Origin: Geotrypetes seraphini
Taxonomy: Eukaryota > Chordata > Amphibia > Gymnophiona > Dermophiidae
NCBI RefSeq assembly: GCF_902459505.1
Contig: NC_047096.1
Coordinates: 18,380,501 to 18,444,500, forward strand
DNA length: 64,000 nt
Direction of reading: 5' to 3'
Shown: in pieces, positions 22,108-32,100 of the stretch
Numbering within the stretch: the stretch's first letter is position 1
How the letters are laid out: every line of letters begins with the position of its first letter
Program-made: the position numbers and the translations under genes
Notes under the pieces: generated by a model
Seen by the model: the letters and a program-made list of their open reading frames with translations, nothing else
Told to the model about the DNA's origin: nothing
The model's database searches: none

Positions 22108-22612
22108 TCATGAGTTATTGCTACATGATGGCAAAGTGGATGGAACTCCTCTCGTATGAAGAAAGACTAAAAAGGTTAGGGCTCTTCAGCTCGGAAAAGA
22201 GACGGCTGAGGGGAGATATGATTGAAGTCTACAAAACCCTGAGTGGAGTAGAAGGGGTACAAGTGGATCGATTTTTCATTCCATCAAAAATTACAAAGAC
22301 TAGGGACATTCAATGAAGTTACAAGGAAATACTTTTAAAACCAATAGGAGGAAATATTTTTTCACTCAGAGAATAGTTAAGCTCTGGAATGCATTGCCAG
22401 AGGTTGTAGTAGGAGTTTTAAGAAAGGTTTGGACAAGTTCCTGGAGAAAAAGTCCATAGTCTACTATTGAGAAAGACATGGGGGAAGCCACTGCTTTCCC
22501 TGGATCGGTAGCATGGAATGTTGCTACTCCTGGGTTTTGGCCAGGTACTAGGGACCTGAATTGGATTGATGGACCATTGGTCTGACCCAGTAAGGCTATT
22601 CTTATGGACAGG
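22108..22612 (+). mobile_element. CR1-like LINE 3' end
   Basis: The frame at 22140-22316 reads LSYEERLKRLGLFSSEKRRL and then RGDMIEVYKTLSGVEGV. After a frame change, the KLWNALPE-like end and a 3' UTR with tggattgatggaccattggt and ctgacccagtaaggctattc follow. It is the same subfamily as 60075-60618. Confidence 0.8.
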
Positions 22613-23290
22613 ACTTTTTGCTAGCAAACATACAGTTTAAAAGTTGTGAGAACAGCTCACATCCTTGTTTCTCCCCTCTAATGGGAGCAGATGGGGCAGT
22701 TGAAGAGGTGCAGGGTTTCTGGATCTATAATGTCACAGCTTAGAGCTGAAACTTCACCTACAGTATCTAAGGTCTGCATTAGAAATAACTTTCCTTTCTG
22801 TAGAGAAAGTTTGCTCATGCGGGGCTGGGTAAACAGTGCTGTGTGTCGGACCTTTGTGGGGAGTGAAACACAGGAACAATAGGGTCAAGAAGTATTGTGC
22901 CTGAGACTTCCCTGACATTAGCAGGAAGGTGGGGCTGCAACTCTCTCACTCTCCTCTGTTTATTTAACTAATGAAGGTGGCTTAAGCTTAACCAACCAAC
23001 CCAACTCCAGGACAATTAAGGGGTAGGGAAAGAAACCTCAAATAAGCAAAGCTCAATCACCACATTTGGTGCCTCTATTGACTCTTCTCTGCCCTGATTT
23101 TTCCTCCTTACAATTCACCTCATCTCTCCTCTCTGCAATTCCACATTCCTAGTTCTATCAAATCCTAGTCTCACTTTTTTGCCCCCGCTGCAAATATCTC
23201 TGTTCTCCATCACATCTACTAAAAGTGAAAAGCAGCCTCTACCGTAGTCAATATTTTCATTCAGTCAGGGTCTGACGAGAGAGACGAGGA
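22613..23290. other. Intergenic sequence, unidentified
   Basis: No repeat ends, coding similarity or hairpin stand out in this stretch. Confidence 0.3.
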
Positions 23291-23295
23291 ATAAA

Positions 23296-23933
23296 CTTGA
23301 CTTTTGGGGGGGAAGAGGTAAACGCGGACCTCGCGGATCTAAAACCGCATGTCCTTAAACATCTGAGGTCCATGCATTGACAAGCCCGCCTTTTAGCTTG
23401 TTTTACCCAGACCCTTATTCCACCGCTTTCCCTGCAGCTCAGGCCCCCGGCTCTGCCTTCCCTAATGGCTAAGGAGGGAGGAGGCGCCCGATCGTCCCTT
23501 CCTCCAGATCTTTCCCTCCGCGCTGATTCTGAGAGCCCCTGTGATATGACACTAGATGGCAAATTGCTGGGTTGGGGGGGTTGCATCTGACCTCACGGAT
23601 CTGAACTGCACAATGCACTTCCTTAAAAATCTGAGGTCGGCGCCACTTGTAGCCTCTGGCTCTGACAGACCTCTATGACATTTTAGTCGCTGACGGATCC
23701 TAATGCTTTTCCGTCCCTATGCTGAGAGTAAAAGTGGCACCGACCTCAGGGCAAAAGTTTGGCCGCTAGTCTCAACATATGGAGGGAAAAGCATTAGGAT
23801 CCGTCAGAGCTAAAATGTCATAGAGGTCTGTCAGAGCCAGAAACTACAAGTGGCACGGACCTCAGATTTTTAAGGACGTGCGGTTTTAGATCCGTGAGGT
23901 CCGCGTTTTACCCCTTCCCACTTTTGGGTGAAA
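23296..23933. repeat. Long CpG-containing inverted repeat
   Basis: The outer arms, cgcggacctcgcggatctaa at left and gatccgtgaggtccgcgttt at right, are complementary. Inside, 23589-23715 repeats the left arm and pairs with 23770-23880, sharing ggatcctaatgctttt and ctctgacagacctctatgac. The layout suggests a DNA transposon with long terminal inverted repeats in which a second arm copy was added. No transposase is readable. Confidence 0.7.
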
Positions 23934-23984
23934 CAACCCCATTAGCCTTCAAGGCAAACTTTTGTGTCTCCACCTGAAAACACC

Positions 23985-24395
23985 CAGCATCGAATCTCCT
24001 CATTCTATAATCTCATGGGCACATTTTCACCCAGCGTGCAAAATTGTCTGCGCAGATTATAGAATAGTGCCAGCTGTGTACATATGAAATGGAGGCTAAC
24101 AACCAAGAGTTAGAAATTATTGGACTTAGTTGGCCCTAATTTGCACTTAAGCACTGTTCTGTAATGTTAGCCACTGAATTCTATAGTGAGAAACCATGAA
24201 AAAGTGTGTGGGCATGGACAGGGCAGGAGCATGCCAATTAAGTTACATACGTGGCATGTACAGTAACGGCTGCATTTAGCTGTGGGCTTTTACACCCATA
24301 ATATAAAGTGTACAAAGTTATGCGCCAAACTGCAGACTCACAGTACGTGTCTGAAAATTACTGACAGAACAAAGTAGAGATAAATTACTGTGCCC
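23985..24395. repeat. Old interspersed repeat (attctata-type)
   Basis: Segments such as cattctataatctcatgggc, gcacttaagcactgttctgt and gaattctatagtgagaaacc resemble the A+T-rich repeat at 55545-55990 and the inner part of 31575-32100. It is probably a decayed DNA transposon family. Confidence 0.4.
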
Positions 24396-24404
24396 AATTA
24401 TTGG

Positions 24405-24475
24405 CCCTGAAGCAGCGGATTAAAGCATGTTCCGCGAAACGCTGGCCGCATCGGTTCCGGTTCTGGTTCCGGCTG
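24405..24475 (+). ncRNA. Hammerhead-ribozyme-like motif, degenerate
   Basis: The sequence reads CTGAAGC, a 5-bp hairpin stem GCGGA/TCCGC, then GAAAC and CGCTGGCCGC. This follows the order of a hammerhead ribozyme core (CUGANGA, stem II, GAAA, stem III). The last core base is C, not A, and stem III is poorly paired, so activity is unlikely. It may mark the terminal repeat of another Penelope-like remnant that continues to about 24900. Confidence 0.35.
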
Positions 24476-24949
24476 CTTGCTAGATGGCACATATGGGAAA
24501 AAATATTGATTAAGATAAGTAATCACCTGTTAGTTCTTTTCAAACTGTTGGGGGTGGTGGACTTTAGACATTTTTGAACAGACTAAGTGATTGAATATTA
24601 AGCAATTGAGAAAAAAGAAAAAATATAAAACAACTAAAACAGTAAAATGACTAACTAGTAAATCAGGTTTTTGGCCAATGACTGGATTATGGAGCAAAAA
24701 CATATTGTAACTACGCTGATAACACTAGTCAATGAAAAGATTTTGCGTAGTGCTCCAACTCCGAGGCCTTTTTCCCTGAAGAATAATTGATTAACATATT
24801 ATATGAATGTTAAATGAACCCCTCCAACTGAGTGGATTATATGATATTTAAGTCATACTGGTTATTTATACCACTCGGGTAGACAGATTTGAGATACTGA
24901 AGCATAAAATCAACCCCAAGATTGAACCATGCTGACTTTCAGTAGAGTA

Positions 24950-26000
24950 CAATCTTGAGAAGGATGTGGATTCAGGTTCTACTTTTAGCCTCATCTCAGA
25001 AAAGATACATTGAGTGCTCTGGTCAAAAGCACCAGCATGGAAATTGCTGGATACTGACTCATGACTTGACTGTTCATTGTGTCACATGCCAAATTTTGCT
25101 CTGATATTGGTTAGCCGAGGATACTATAAGCAGACAAATTATTGGGTTGACTGTCACTCCCAAGTAGCCCAAGGTTGAATCGTCTCTACTGATGAATTTG
25201 CCCACTATTGGCCATCCCTCCTCAATGACATGAAGGGTCAATCAGCTGCTAGTGTGTGGCTGCATCAGTGAAGGTGACACTTGTGCCCTGGAGTTAAAAC
25301 ATCAGCAGCATGGAAAACTGGCACCTTGCTCTCTGACATGGTGCCTCGGGTGACCTTCATCTTGTCACCTCATCCAATGGCCTCCTTGACTATAAACCTC
25401 TTTGGAATAAAGTTGTTCGAAACACAGGGAGTAGACCAAGGAGAAAAAGGCTCACATGCATTAGACCCATCAGTGACACATATCAAAATGGGGGAAAAAA
25501 AAGCAACATTTCATCCTTACTGAGATTAAAACTAGACTGAATGCAACTTTTCACAAGACGCTCGTCAGGGTCCTTCAGAGCCCACTATGTTCCCAAATTA
25601 TCCAACATCCATTGTTTCATTGGGCAAATGAGATGGAGACATGCACATCTACAATGACTGCGTAATTACAAACTATTAAATCTGATAGCATATCCATATC
25701 CTGTATCATCTATAGAAACACTGGTGTTGACAGTCTTCGGAAGGATCATTTTGACCAGAGTGACTTTGAACCAGGCTTATTAAATGAAATGAAAGAGGTA
25801 CAGATGAACTACTCCACAAGCAGTGAACAGCACAGTTTGGCATAGAAAATACACCAGGAACATTTCAACAATTCATGGTCACAATTCTATTCAGTTTGAA
25901 AGGCATCTTTCCATACTTTGAGGACATCTTGTTTGTGAGAGATGCTCTACCTTCTTGCATACTGTCCTACACCTAAAAATGGAAACCTTTTCTTTTGATG
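24950..26000 (+). mobile_element. Ty3/gypsy-like LTR retroelement fossil
   Basis: A stretch near 25835-25960 reads like part of the reverse transcriptase of a Ty3/gypsy-type element. Sequence on either side is of similar composition and may be more of its pol region. It is broken, with several interruptions. No long terminal repeats are recognised and the boundaries are approximate. It looks old. Confidence 0.4.
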
Positions 26001-26094
26001 TGTCCAACATAGAGTGCTTAGGCTCTGTGCCTTAATAAAACTGTTTCCCTGAATTCAAAACTTACATCTGCTCCAAGACTAGAATCACTATGAC

Positions 26095-26430
26095 TCTCGT
26101 TTTCAAAGCAGCAGATGGATGTTTTTTTAGGGGGGCATTTTGATTTTCAAAAGGCAGAAGTTGGACTTCCTACACTGCAGTTCATTCAAACTGCAAGGGG
26201 GGTGGGGGGAGGGTCGTGAGCGTATTTAGGATGGGACTAGAAATGGGTCCATGTTTAGGATGCCCAAGCAACCTGGGTGCACTGACCCATTATTCTAGAA
26301 CATTGCATGCAACATTTTGGAATGCTCTTGACCCACCCATAGCCTCATCCCTTTTGGGTTGTGCACTATGGGATTTAGATGTCCAGCATAATTGAATAGC
26401 ACGCACAAATCCTAATCAGAGCCAATTAAC
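26095..26430. repeat. Old DNA-transposon remnant
   Basis: The opening ctctcgttttcaaagcagca followed by ggcattttgattttcaaaag resembles the ttttcgaaaatggccc-type ends of the element at 62197-63762. Its precise limits are not visible. Confidence 0.35.
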
Positions 26431-26437
26431 ATCAATA

Positions 26438-26895
26438 CACTTCCCCCTCCGTATTCGCGGTGGTTAGGGGCAGAGCCGGCCCATGAATATTAAAAAAACG
26501 TGAATAATATTCAGGCTGGTTCTGCTCCTAACCCCTGCTTCCCCTGGCTATTTTAAGCCCTGAAAGCCCCCCCTTAAACCTTACCTGGTGGACTAGCGGG
26601 TTTTAAGGCAGGAGTGATCTTCCCATGCTCCTGCCCCATGCAGATCGCTCACAGGAAATGGCTGCCTTGAGCTCCCGTAGTCTCTCAAGCCATTTCCTGT
26701 GAGCGATCTGCATGGGGCAGGAGCTTGGGAAGATCGCTCCTGCCCCGAAAACCCGCTACACTACCAGGTAAGGCTTAAGGGGGGGGGGGACGGGACTTAA
26801 AATAGCCTGAAAAATGAAAATGCATTTTTTTGGTTTAAAACCGCAAATAAGTGAATCTGTAGATACGGAATTCGCGAATACGGAGGGGGGAAGTG
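26438..26895. mobile_element. Fold-back DNA transposon (CACTTCCCCCTCCGTATTCGC ends)
   Basis: A 458-bp palindrome. The left end cacttccccctccgtattcg and the right end cgaatacggaggggggaagt are complementary, and the inner arms (gcaggagtgatcttcccatg, catttcctgtgagcgatctg) also pair. A related, more diverged copy lies at 56090-56455. The wording of the ends recalls Tigger-type mariner elements, but no TA duplication is clear. Confidence 0.7.
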
Positions 26896-27584
26896 CAATT
26901 GGTTTTTAGCGTCCATGTATGATTAACAGCTCGTTAGACAATTAAGCTGGGCACATATCACAGGAGTATGCCCAAATTTGAGCCATGTACATAGAGTTTG
27001 AGGTGTGGGAGGGGACAGCATTAGAGAGAGCGGAAATGTACGTACCTGTGTGTTTTGTTTTGGAGTTTATACAGCAGAAATCACTTGTTATACAATAAGA
27101 AAGCAAAGCAGTCTGCATATGAATAAAATAATACTTTATATTTATTTGCTTTTCTGGTTTCATTCTCATTTTTTTTGTTGTTATTTTTGCATTTCTTTCA
27201 GAGAAAGAAAGCTGGAGGCTGGCGTGACACAGAACAGAGGGCTGCACAAGACGTTTCACATTGCATATTTTAACACTGGTATTTACAAGCAGAGCCCCTC
27301 CTTCCAGGGACAGTGCACGCTCAGACGCCCCCCAACTCCTTGCAGTCTTCCTGTGGCCAGTACATATTAAGCTACCCCCCAACTTCTCCAGGGGACACTT
27401 GCTCCCCCCTCTCTAGCTTCTTTTATGGACAGTGCCCACAGAGCTCTCGACCCTCCTTTAGTCCCCAAGCACACTGCACATTTGTCCAGGTGTGCAGCAT
27501 GCTTTACACGTGGAAAACTGTTCTTATAAACCTACACAATGGAATACATGCTCAGGCAGAATTTAAGCACAGCTGGGATGCAGA
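26896..27584. other. Intergenic sequence, unidentified
   Basis: Overlapping open frames on both strands near 26942-27382 do not resemble proteins. No repeat family is recognised. Confidence 0.3.
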
Positions 27585-27715
27585 GGCATAGCTAGGTGGA
27601 GTGCAAGAGGAGTGACCTCCCCCCCCCCCCATTTTGAATAAAATATCATCTGATGCCTATTTTACAAAAGGTCTGCTCCCCCCGACATCAAAACCTGGCT
27701 ACGCTTCTGCTAGGA
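27585..27715. mobile_element. hAT-like repeat fragment
   Basis: It starts gaggcatagctaggtggagt and ends ggctacgcttctgctag. It is homologous to 4253-4420. The ends fit the CAGTGGCATAGCTA hAT family. Confidence 0.45.
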
Positions 27716-27767
27716 TGTTTTTGGTTTTTTTAAGAATACATATGTACATATCAAGGGAGTATTATCC

Positions 27768-28222
27768 AGTCTGTGACAGTGGGTTCATAGACAACGGCAT
27801 GAAAGACAAAAGCGCGCACCGACAATTGAGCGCAGCGCGGAGGTGCACGCCGCACAAAATTACAGTTTTTAGGGGCTCCGACGGGGGGGGGGGGGTTTGT
27901 TGGGGAACCACCCCAGTTTACTTAATAGACATCGTGCCGGCGTTATGGGGGATTTGAGGGGTTGCAACCCTCCACATTTTACTGTAAACTGAACTTTTTC
28001 CCTAAAAACAGGGAAAAAGTTAAGTTTTCAGTAAAATGTGGGGGGTTACAACCCCCCACACCGCGGCGCGATGTCTATTAAGTAAAGTGGGGGGGTTCCC
28101 CCCACACACCCCCGTTGGAGCCCTAAAAACAATAATTTAGAGCGGCGCGCGCCTCCGCGCTGTGCTCAATTGTCTGGGCACGCCTTTGTCGCGGCGCGCT
28201 TTTGACCTGACACCGTCACAGT
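27768..28222. mobile_element. GC-rich 455-bp fold-back MITE
   Basis: A near-complete palindrome. The ends are ctgtgacagtg at left and caccgtcacag at right. The arms of about 220 bp carry gcgcgc, acaattgagc, ggggctccgacggg, acttaatagacatcg and ttttactgtaaact, each mirrored. The arms meet at ctttttccctaaaaacaggg. Fragments of the same family appear near 745-850 and 9870-9985. The long G-run at 27884-27896 is mirrored by C-runs. Confidence 0.8.
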
Positions 28223-28289
28223 GTTTTGTAAGCTGCTTCCAGCTGCAAACAGAACTGACCCTGGATATTCAATGGCAGGGCAATGTGTG

Positions 28290-28502
28290 AAGGGTTGCCA
28301 GATTTTCCTAGCCCCGCCTAGTTACGCCCAGCCCCAGCCCCAGCCCCCCTCCCCACTGCCTGCACGCGCAGACTTTCTCCCTGCCCGACACAGCTGCTCA
28401 AAACCCGGACAAAGTGCTGGGTTTTGAAAAGCCATCCGGACCCCTGGGCATGTCCTCAAAAGGACGGCATGTCCGGGGAAATCCGGACGTCTGGTAACCC
28501 TT
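28290..28502. mobile_element. MITE with perfect 8-bp duplication AATGTGTG
   Basis: The ends AAGGGTTGCCAG and CTGGTAACCCTT are complementary (one mismatch) and are flanked by AATGTGTG at 28282-28289 and 28503-28510. The 213-bp interior is C-rich and contains ccatccggacccctgggcat. The 8-bp duplication fits hAT or a similar superfamily. Confidence 0.85.
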
Positions 28503-28586
28503 AATGTGTGGCTTCCTGGCATTGACTATCCCAGTATGTGCGCTGACCCGAAAGTTAACTGGACGCTGGCCAATATTCAGACCAGT

Positions 28587-29023
28587 CAGTGGCATAGCTA
28601 GGACTCAATGGGCCCTTGGCGGGAAGACCAAGATGCCCCCCACCCCCATTCTGACTCCTGAGTCCAACACACCTTCATCTGCACTCAGCTACTTACCTGC
28701 CCACAGGGTACGCCACAGCTACAGAATCAGAGGCAGCACTAAAGGCTGCCTTCTCTGGCCAGCAGGACCTTTCCTTTGCTGCATCCCGCCCACAGGAAGT
28801 TGCATCAGTGCAGTGGGGCACAGCAGAGAAAAAGTCCAGCCGGCCAGAGACAGCCTTTAGCACTGTCTCTAACACTGCAGCTGTGGAGGACCCAGTGGGT
28901 ATGCAAGTAGCTGAGATGGGGGGTGGAGGACCTGAGCACGCAGAAGGGAGGGATCAGCTGCAAGCACCCCCTACCATTGGGCAGTCCTAATGCCAGGCTC
29001 GCTCAATGGTAGCTATGCCTCTG
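28587..29023. mobile_element. hAT-like element (CAGTGGCATAGCTA ends)
   Basis: Ends CAGTGGCATAGCTAGG and TAGCTATGCCTCTG. The flanks cagaccag and gaaaccag match at six of eight bases, an approximate duplication. The inner part holds complementary blocks (agcactaaaggctgcct against ggcagcctttagcactg-like). Relatives: 44584-44828, 40798-41221, 51750-52174. Confidence 0.65.
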
Positions 29024-29055
29024 GAAACCAGTACCTGGTTAACTCAGCACAGAAA

Positions 29056-29381
29056 GGGACCTTTTGCTAAAGCTTAGTGCACCTTACTACCCCACTGCGG
29101 AATCGGGTCTCCTTCCAACTATTCTGCAAGCACCTGAAAACTAGTCTTTTCACAGAAACATAATGCTCTCCTCCCCCCCCCTTTACACTACCTCCAAACT
29201 CAACATGTTATACTTTCCTTTATTAAACTCTTGTAAACCGTACCGAGCTCTATATTCATGGAGCGGATGTGGTATATAAACTTAAAGTTTAGTTTAGTTT
29301 AGCTAAATGCTACTAAGCCCATAGGCATAAAATGGGCTTCTTTGAATTTAGCATGCACTAAGATTCAGTAAAAAGGACCCC
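29056..29381. mobile_element. Harbinger-like MITE split by a LINE tail
   Basis: The left part gggaccttttgctaaagctt and the right part ctaagattcagtaaaaagga are the two ends of the GGTCCTTTTACTAAG family. Between them, about 29094-29305, lies a LINE 3' end in + orientation with cttgtaaaccgtaccgagct and a TTTAG-type tail (agtttagtttagttt). The LINE therefore inserted into the MITE. Confidence 0.65.
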
Positions 29382-29383
29382 GA

Positions 29384-29944
29384 TGTTAGAATAGCCTTTG
29401 TCTGTCCTACGTTTTGCACTTACTTAGCCAGTTCACAGACAGAATTGCACCACTAACCGACTACGTGATGGTTGTGCCTAAGTTCTGCCCTCCGGGCCGC
29501 CCCTGACCTAGCCAGAGAAGGGCCAGTAAGTGGAGACATTCAATGGCAGTGCCCGGTTGCTGAATAGAGGTGGCTGGCCAGCTCCCCAGCACAGTGGGGT
29601 TTAACCAGGCAGAACTCTTTCCTGCCCGGTTAAAATCTTTTGCAATCGACCCCACTGAGTAGACAGTAGACACACATCTTGAAACCTTCTTTGGAACAGG
29701 TGTCAATTAGTGTGAGAGAATTCATGCACTAGTGGATGAGCTCTGAAAGCCCCTTTTTATAAAAGTGTCTGTTGCCTTTCTAAAAAATAAAAATAAAGCA
29801 CAATCCCCGTATCGGGACACTGAACCTCTCCAAAATAAAGAGCCTGTGCTACAAAATAATTGGTGTCAAGAAACCATCACTAAAGAAACGGTGGCGTCCG
29901 ATGCAGGCTTTATTAAAACAAGAAGGTAATCCACAATTTTTTTA
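29384..29944. other. Intergenic sequence, unidentified
   Basis: No recognised gene, LINE frame or transposon end. Confidence 0.3.
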
Positions 29945-30027
29945 AAACAATGAAATTCATCCACAACTTTTAGTCAATGAAGAGGTCTTCTTCATCGACT
30001 AAAAATTGTGGATGAATTTCATTGGTT
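29945..30027. repeat. Strong hairpin
   Basis: The arms caatgaaattcatccacaac and attgtggatgaatttcattg pair almost perfectly through a center reading atgaagaggtcttcttcat. It may be the core of a fold-back retroelement remnant, as the preceding gaaacggtggcgtcc recalls the GAAAC block of the loci at 2600 and 31140. Confidence 0.7.
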
Positions 30028-30341
30028 TACCCTCAAACTAGAGCATCCTGGCGGCAGCAGCAATCCACACCCACTGCCTGCACCCAGCCTAGAGCCTTCC
30101 CTCTGCTGTGTACAGCCCAGCCAGAAACAGAGGGTAGAGGAAGGCTATGGGCTTGTTGCAGGCAGCATGTGTGAAGCGCTGGTGCTCCAGAAAGAGATGC
30201 CGGAGAGGAATTTTGGCATCTTTTATCATTGGTGTCCCAAGTCAATGCCCCACCTTATCCATAGGGTGAGCCGGACCTGATAAATAAACCAGTGTCTTTC
30301 ATATTCCCTTCCACTATGTGCATCTAATTCCCTGCCCTCCA

Positions 30342-30846
30342 GTGGCATTATCCTATGATACTGTGATATTTGGAACGGAAATGAGAGCAAAGAGTCAGAT
30401 TTCTGCAAATAACAATAAATTACTACTTATGACTGGTGTTGCCATTCAGCAAATTATATATAATTGGAAGGATTGGAGGAGATTAAATTACAACTTCTGG
30501 TGGAATTCTTTATGTCATATCTACAAAATGGAAAGGTTTATTGCATTACAACGGGGATATTTTAAGAAATTTCAAGATGTGTGGAAACCATCAACAAAAT
30601 ATTGTAAAGATTAATTGAAAGTGTTTCCCTTATCAATTTAAGGTGTAGGGAAGGGGGAATTCTCTTAATACATGTTTTATAGGATAATGGAATATATGGG
30701 CGGGAGGGATGGGAAAGGGGAAGAGATAAGAATTTATATGATGTACCAATGATTATTTGTAAGTGATGTACTTATTGTTAATGTGAATGAATATATTTAA
30801 CACTTAATGTAATTTTGAAAATGAATAAAGAATTTAAAAAAAAAAA
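30342..30846 (+). mobile_element. L1-like LINE, 5'-truncated, with 16-bp target duplication
   Basis: AATTCCCTGCCCTCCA occurs at 30326-30341 and 30847-30862 and brackets the insert. The insert codes for the end of an L1-type ORF2: GVAIQQIIYNWKDWRRLNYN, then FWWNSLCHIYKMERFIALQR, and a stop at 30612-30614. A 3' UTR and a poly-A run follow, preceded by aatgaataaagaattt. This is standard target-primed reverse transcription. The uninterrupted frame and exact duplication suggest a fairly recent insertion. Confidence 0.92.
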
Positions 30847-30869
30847 AATTCCCTGCCCTCCAATCTAGA

Positions 30870-31060
30870 GCATATCACATCTCTAGAGAAAATGAGGTGA
30901 TGGGTGAGCAGTGGGAGGGATAGGTGAACAGTAACCTGCAGGGAAAGTAGAAATGGAGAAGACCCTAGAAAACAAAGGTCAACAAAAGTAAAGGAATTCC
31001 AAAAAGTCTGCAGTGAAAGTCACCCAGTCAGAAAACCAAAGGAAAACTGCAGAACAAATA
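30870..31060. other. Intergenic, unidentified
   Basis: No feature is recognised. Confidence 0.3.
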
Positions 31061-31061
31061 T

Positions 31062-31385
31062 ACTTGATGCCGGCAGTTTAGTTAGACAAACTAACATTGT
31101 TTCAAAAGAAACGGGGACCCAACACGGTCCGTGTTTCGATTAACACATCTTCCTCAGGGGTCCGGCCTTCCTTTTAGAAAATAAAACAAAACGATAGAAC
31201 TGTAACAACATGAGAGAAAATCTGGTGCCTGTGTTAGTGTACGCATCAAAGTAGTGGTCGTAGAGAGGATCGTCTTAGCGCTATGCTGAGAGCGAAGATG
31301 TGTTAAATCGCAACACGGACCGTGTTGGGTCCCTGTTTCTTTTGAAACAACGTTCGTTTGTCTGCATCAAGTACATTTCTTCTGC
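31062..31385. mobile_element. Inverted-repeat retroelement remnant (Penelope-like terminal-repeat type)
   Basis: Left and right arms (gatgccggcagtttag through ccggcc at left; tcttttgaaacaacgttcg through gcatcaagtac at right) are complementary. Each contains aacacggaccgtgtt next to gggtcc. This word also occurs, diverged, in the arm of the Penelope-like element at 34225-34270. The left arm carries a hammerhead-like fold on the - strand and the right arm a decayed one on the + strand. Confidence 0.6.
31113..31163 (-). ncRNA. Hammerhead-ribozyme-like sequence
   Basis: Read on the - strand from 31163: GGACCC (stem I), CTGAGGA (core box 1, matching CUGANGA), a weak GAT/ATC hairpin (stem II, with one extra A before it), GAAA (core box 2), CACGG-A-CCGTG (perfect stem III), TT (cleavage site, UH), then GGGTCC, which pairs with all six bases of the opening stem I. 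The order and conserved bases are those of a type-I hammerhead. The offset and short stem II makes activity uncertain. Hammerheads are known in Penelope-like element terminal repeats. Confidence 0.6.
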
Positions 31386-31574
31386 AGAAGACCCTGGAAA
31401 AATCAGAAAAGAGGGAGCACAAAGAATGAGAGTGAGAGTAGGTGGGTGATCTGCCCTCTCCTATTCAAAACCCCAGAACTACTCAGTCTGCATGGAAGGA
31501 AATTCAGTGACATTTCTGTTTTTTAATGGGGCCCTATATTTGCTATGCATACTAGCCTGCAAGTACTCCGTCTA

Positions 31575-32100
31575 GTCACTAGGTGGCAGCCAGGTGTACA
31601 CACTGTGCTGTAGTTACTCTGACTTTATCTCTATAGAATCTCTATTGGATTCTACAAAGGCCACTCCAAGTTGAGTGCCCTAATTTGCAGGGGTGGGGGG
31701 TGGGAAAGAAGATCTCATATGTACATATTAACTAATTAGTCAATTAGGTGCCAGCAATCAATTATTGAGGTTAATTGGCACTAATTAAGAGTTACACGTA
31801 CATCTGTCCTATTTTATAACATGGGAGCCTAAATTTTATAGTGTGCAACTCCAAAGGGAGTGTGGCCATGGGAGGGGCATGAGCAGATGAGAGACGTTCC
31901 GAGAAATTAGGTGCCATATTATAGAATTCTTGGATATCAGCAGGCATTAAGTTCTTGTACCCAAAGTTGGGCACACATTAATTAGGGCACCCAACTTGGA
32001 GTTGGACCTTTGTAGAATCCAACAGAGATTCTATAGAGATAGAATCAAAGAGTAACTACAGCATAGCGCAGTTTATGTACACCCGTCTGCCGCTCTTAGC
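31575..32100. repeat. Inverted-repeat DNA element around an A+T-rich core
   Basis: Left arm 31580-31685 (gtagttactctgactttatc, ctatagaatctctattggat) and right arm 31980-32095 (atccaacagagattctatag, agagtaactacagcatag) are complementary. The core has the taggtgccagcaatcaatta theme also seen near 55640 and 24120. It is likely a decayed non-autonomous DNA transposon. Confidence 0.6.

Noticed and set aside
25550-25585. CTGACGA followed by GAAA on the - strand as a hammerhead
   Set aside because: Stems II and III do not form, so it is a chance match.
25740-25830. HFDQSDF, resembling the HFxxxDF of THAP domains
   Set aside because: The expected upstream Cys pair is missing and the neighbouring sequence fits a Ty3/gypsy-like fossil better.
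29945-30027. Strong hairpin as a microRNA precursor
   Set aside because: The pairing continues as in a fold-back repeat and there is no sign of a conserved mature arm; small-RNA reads would be needed.
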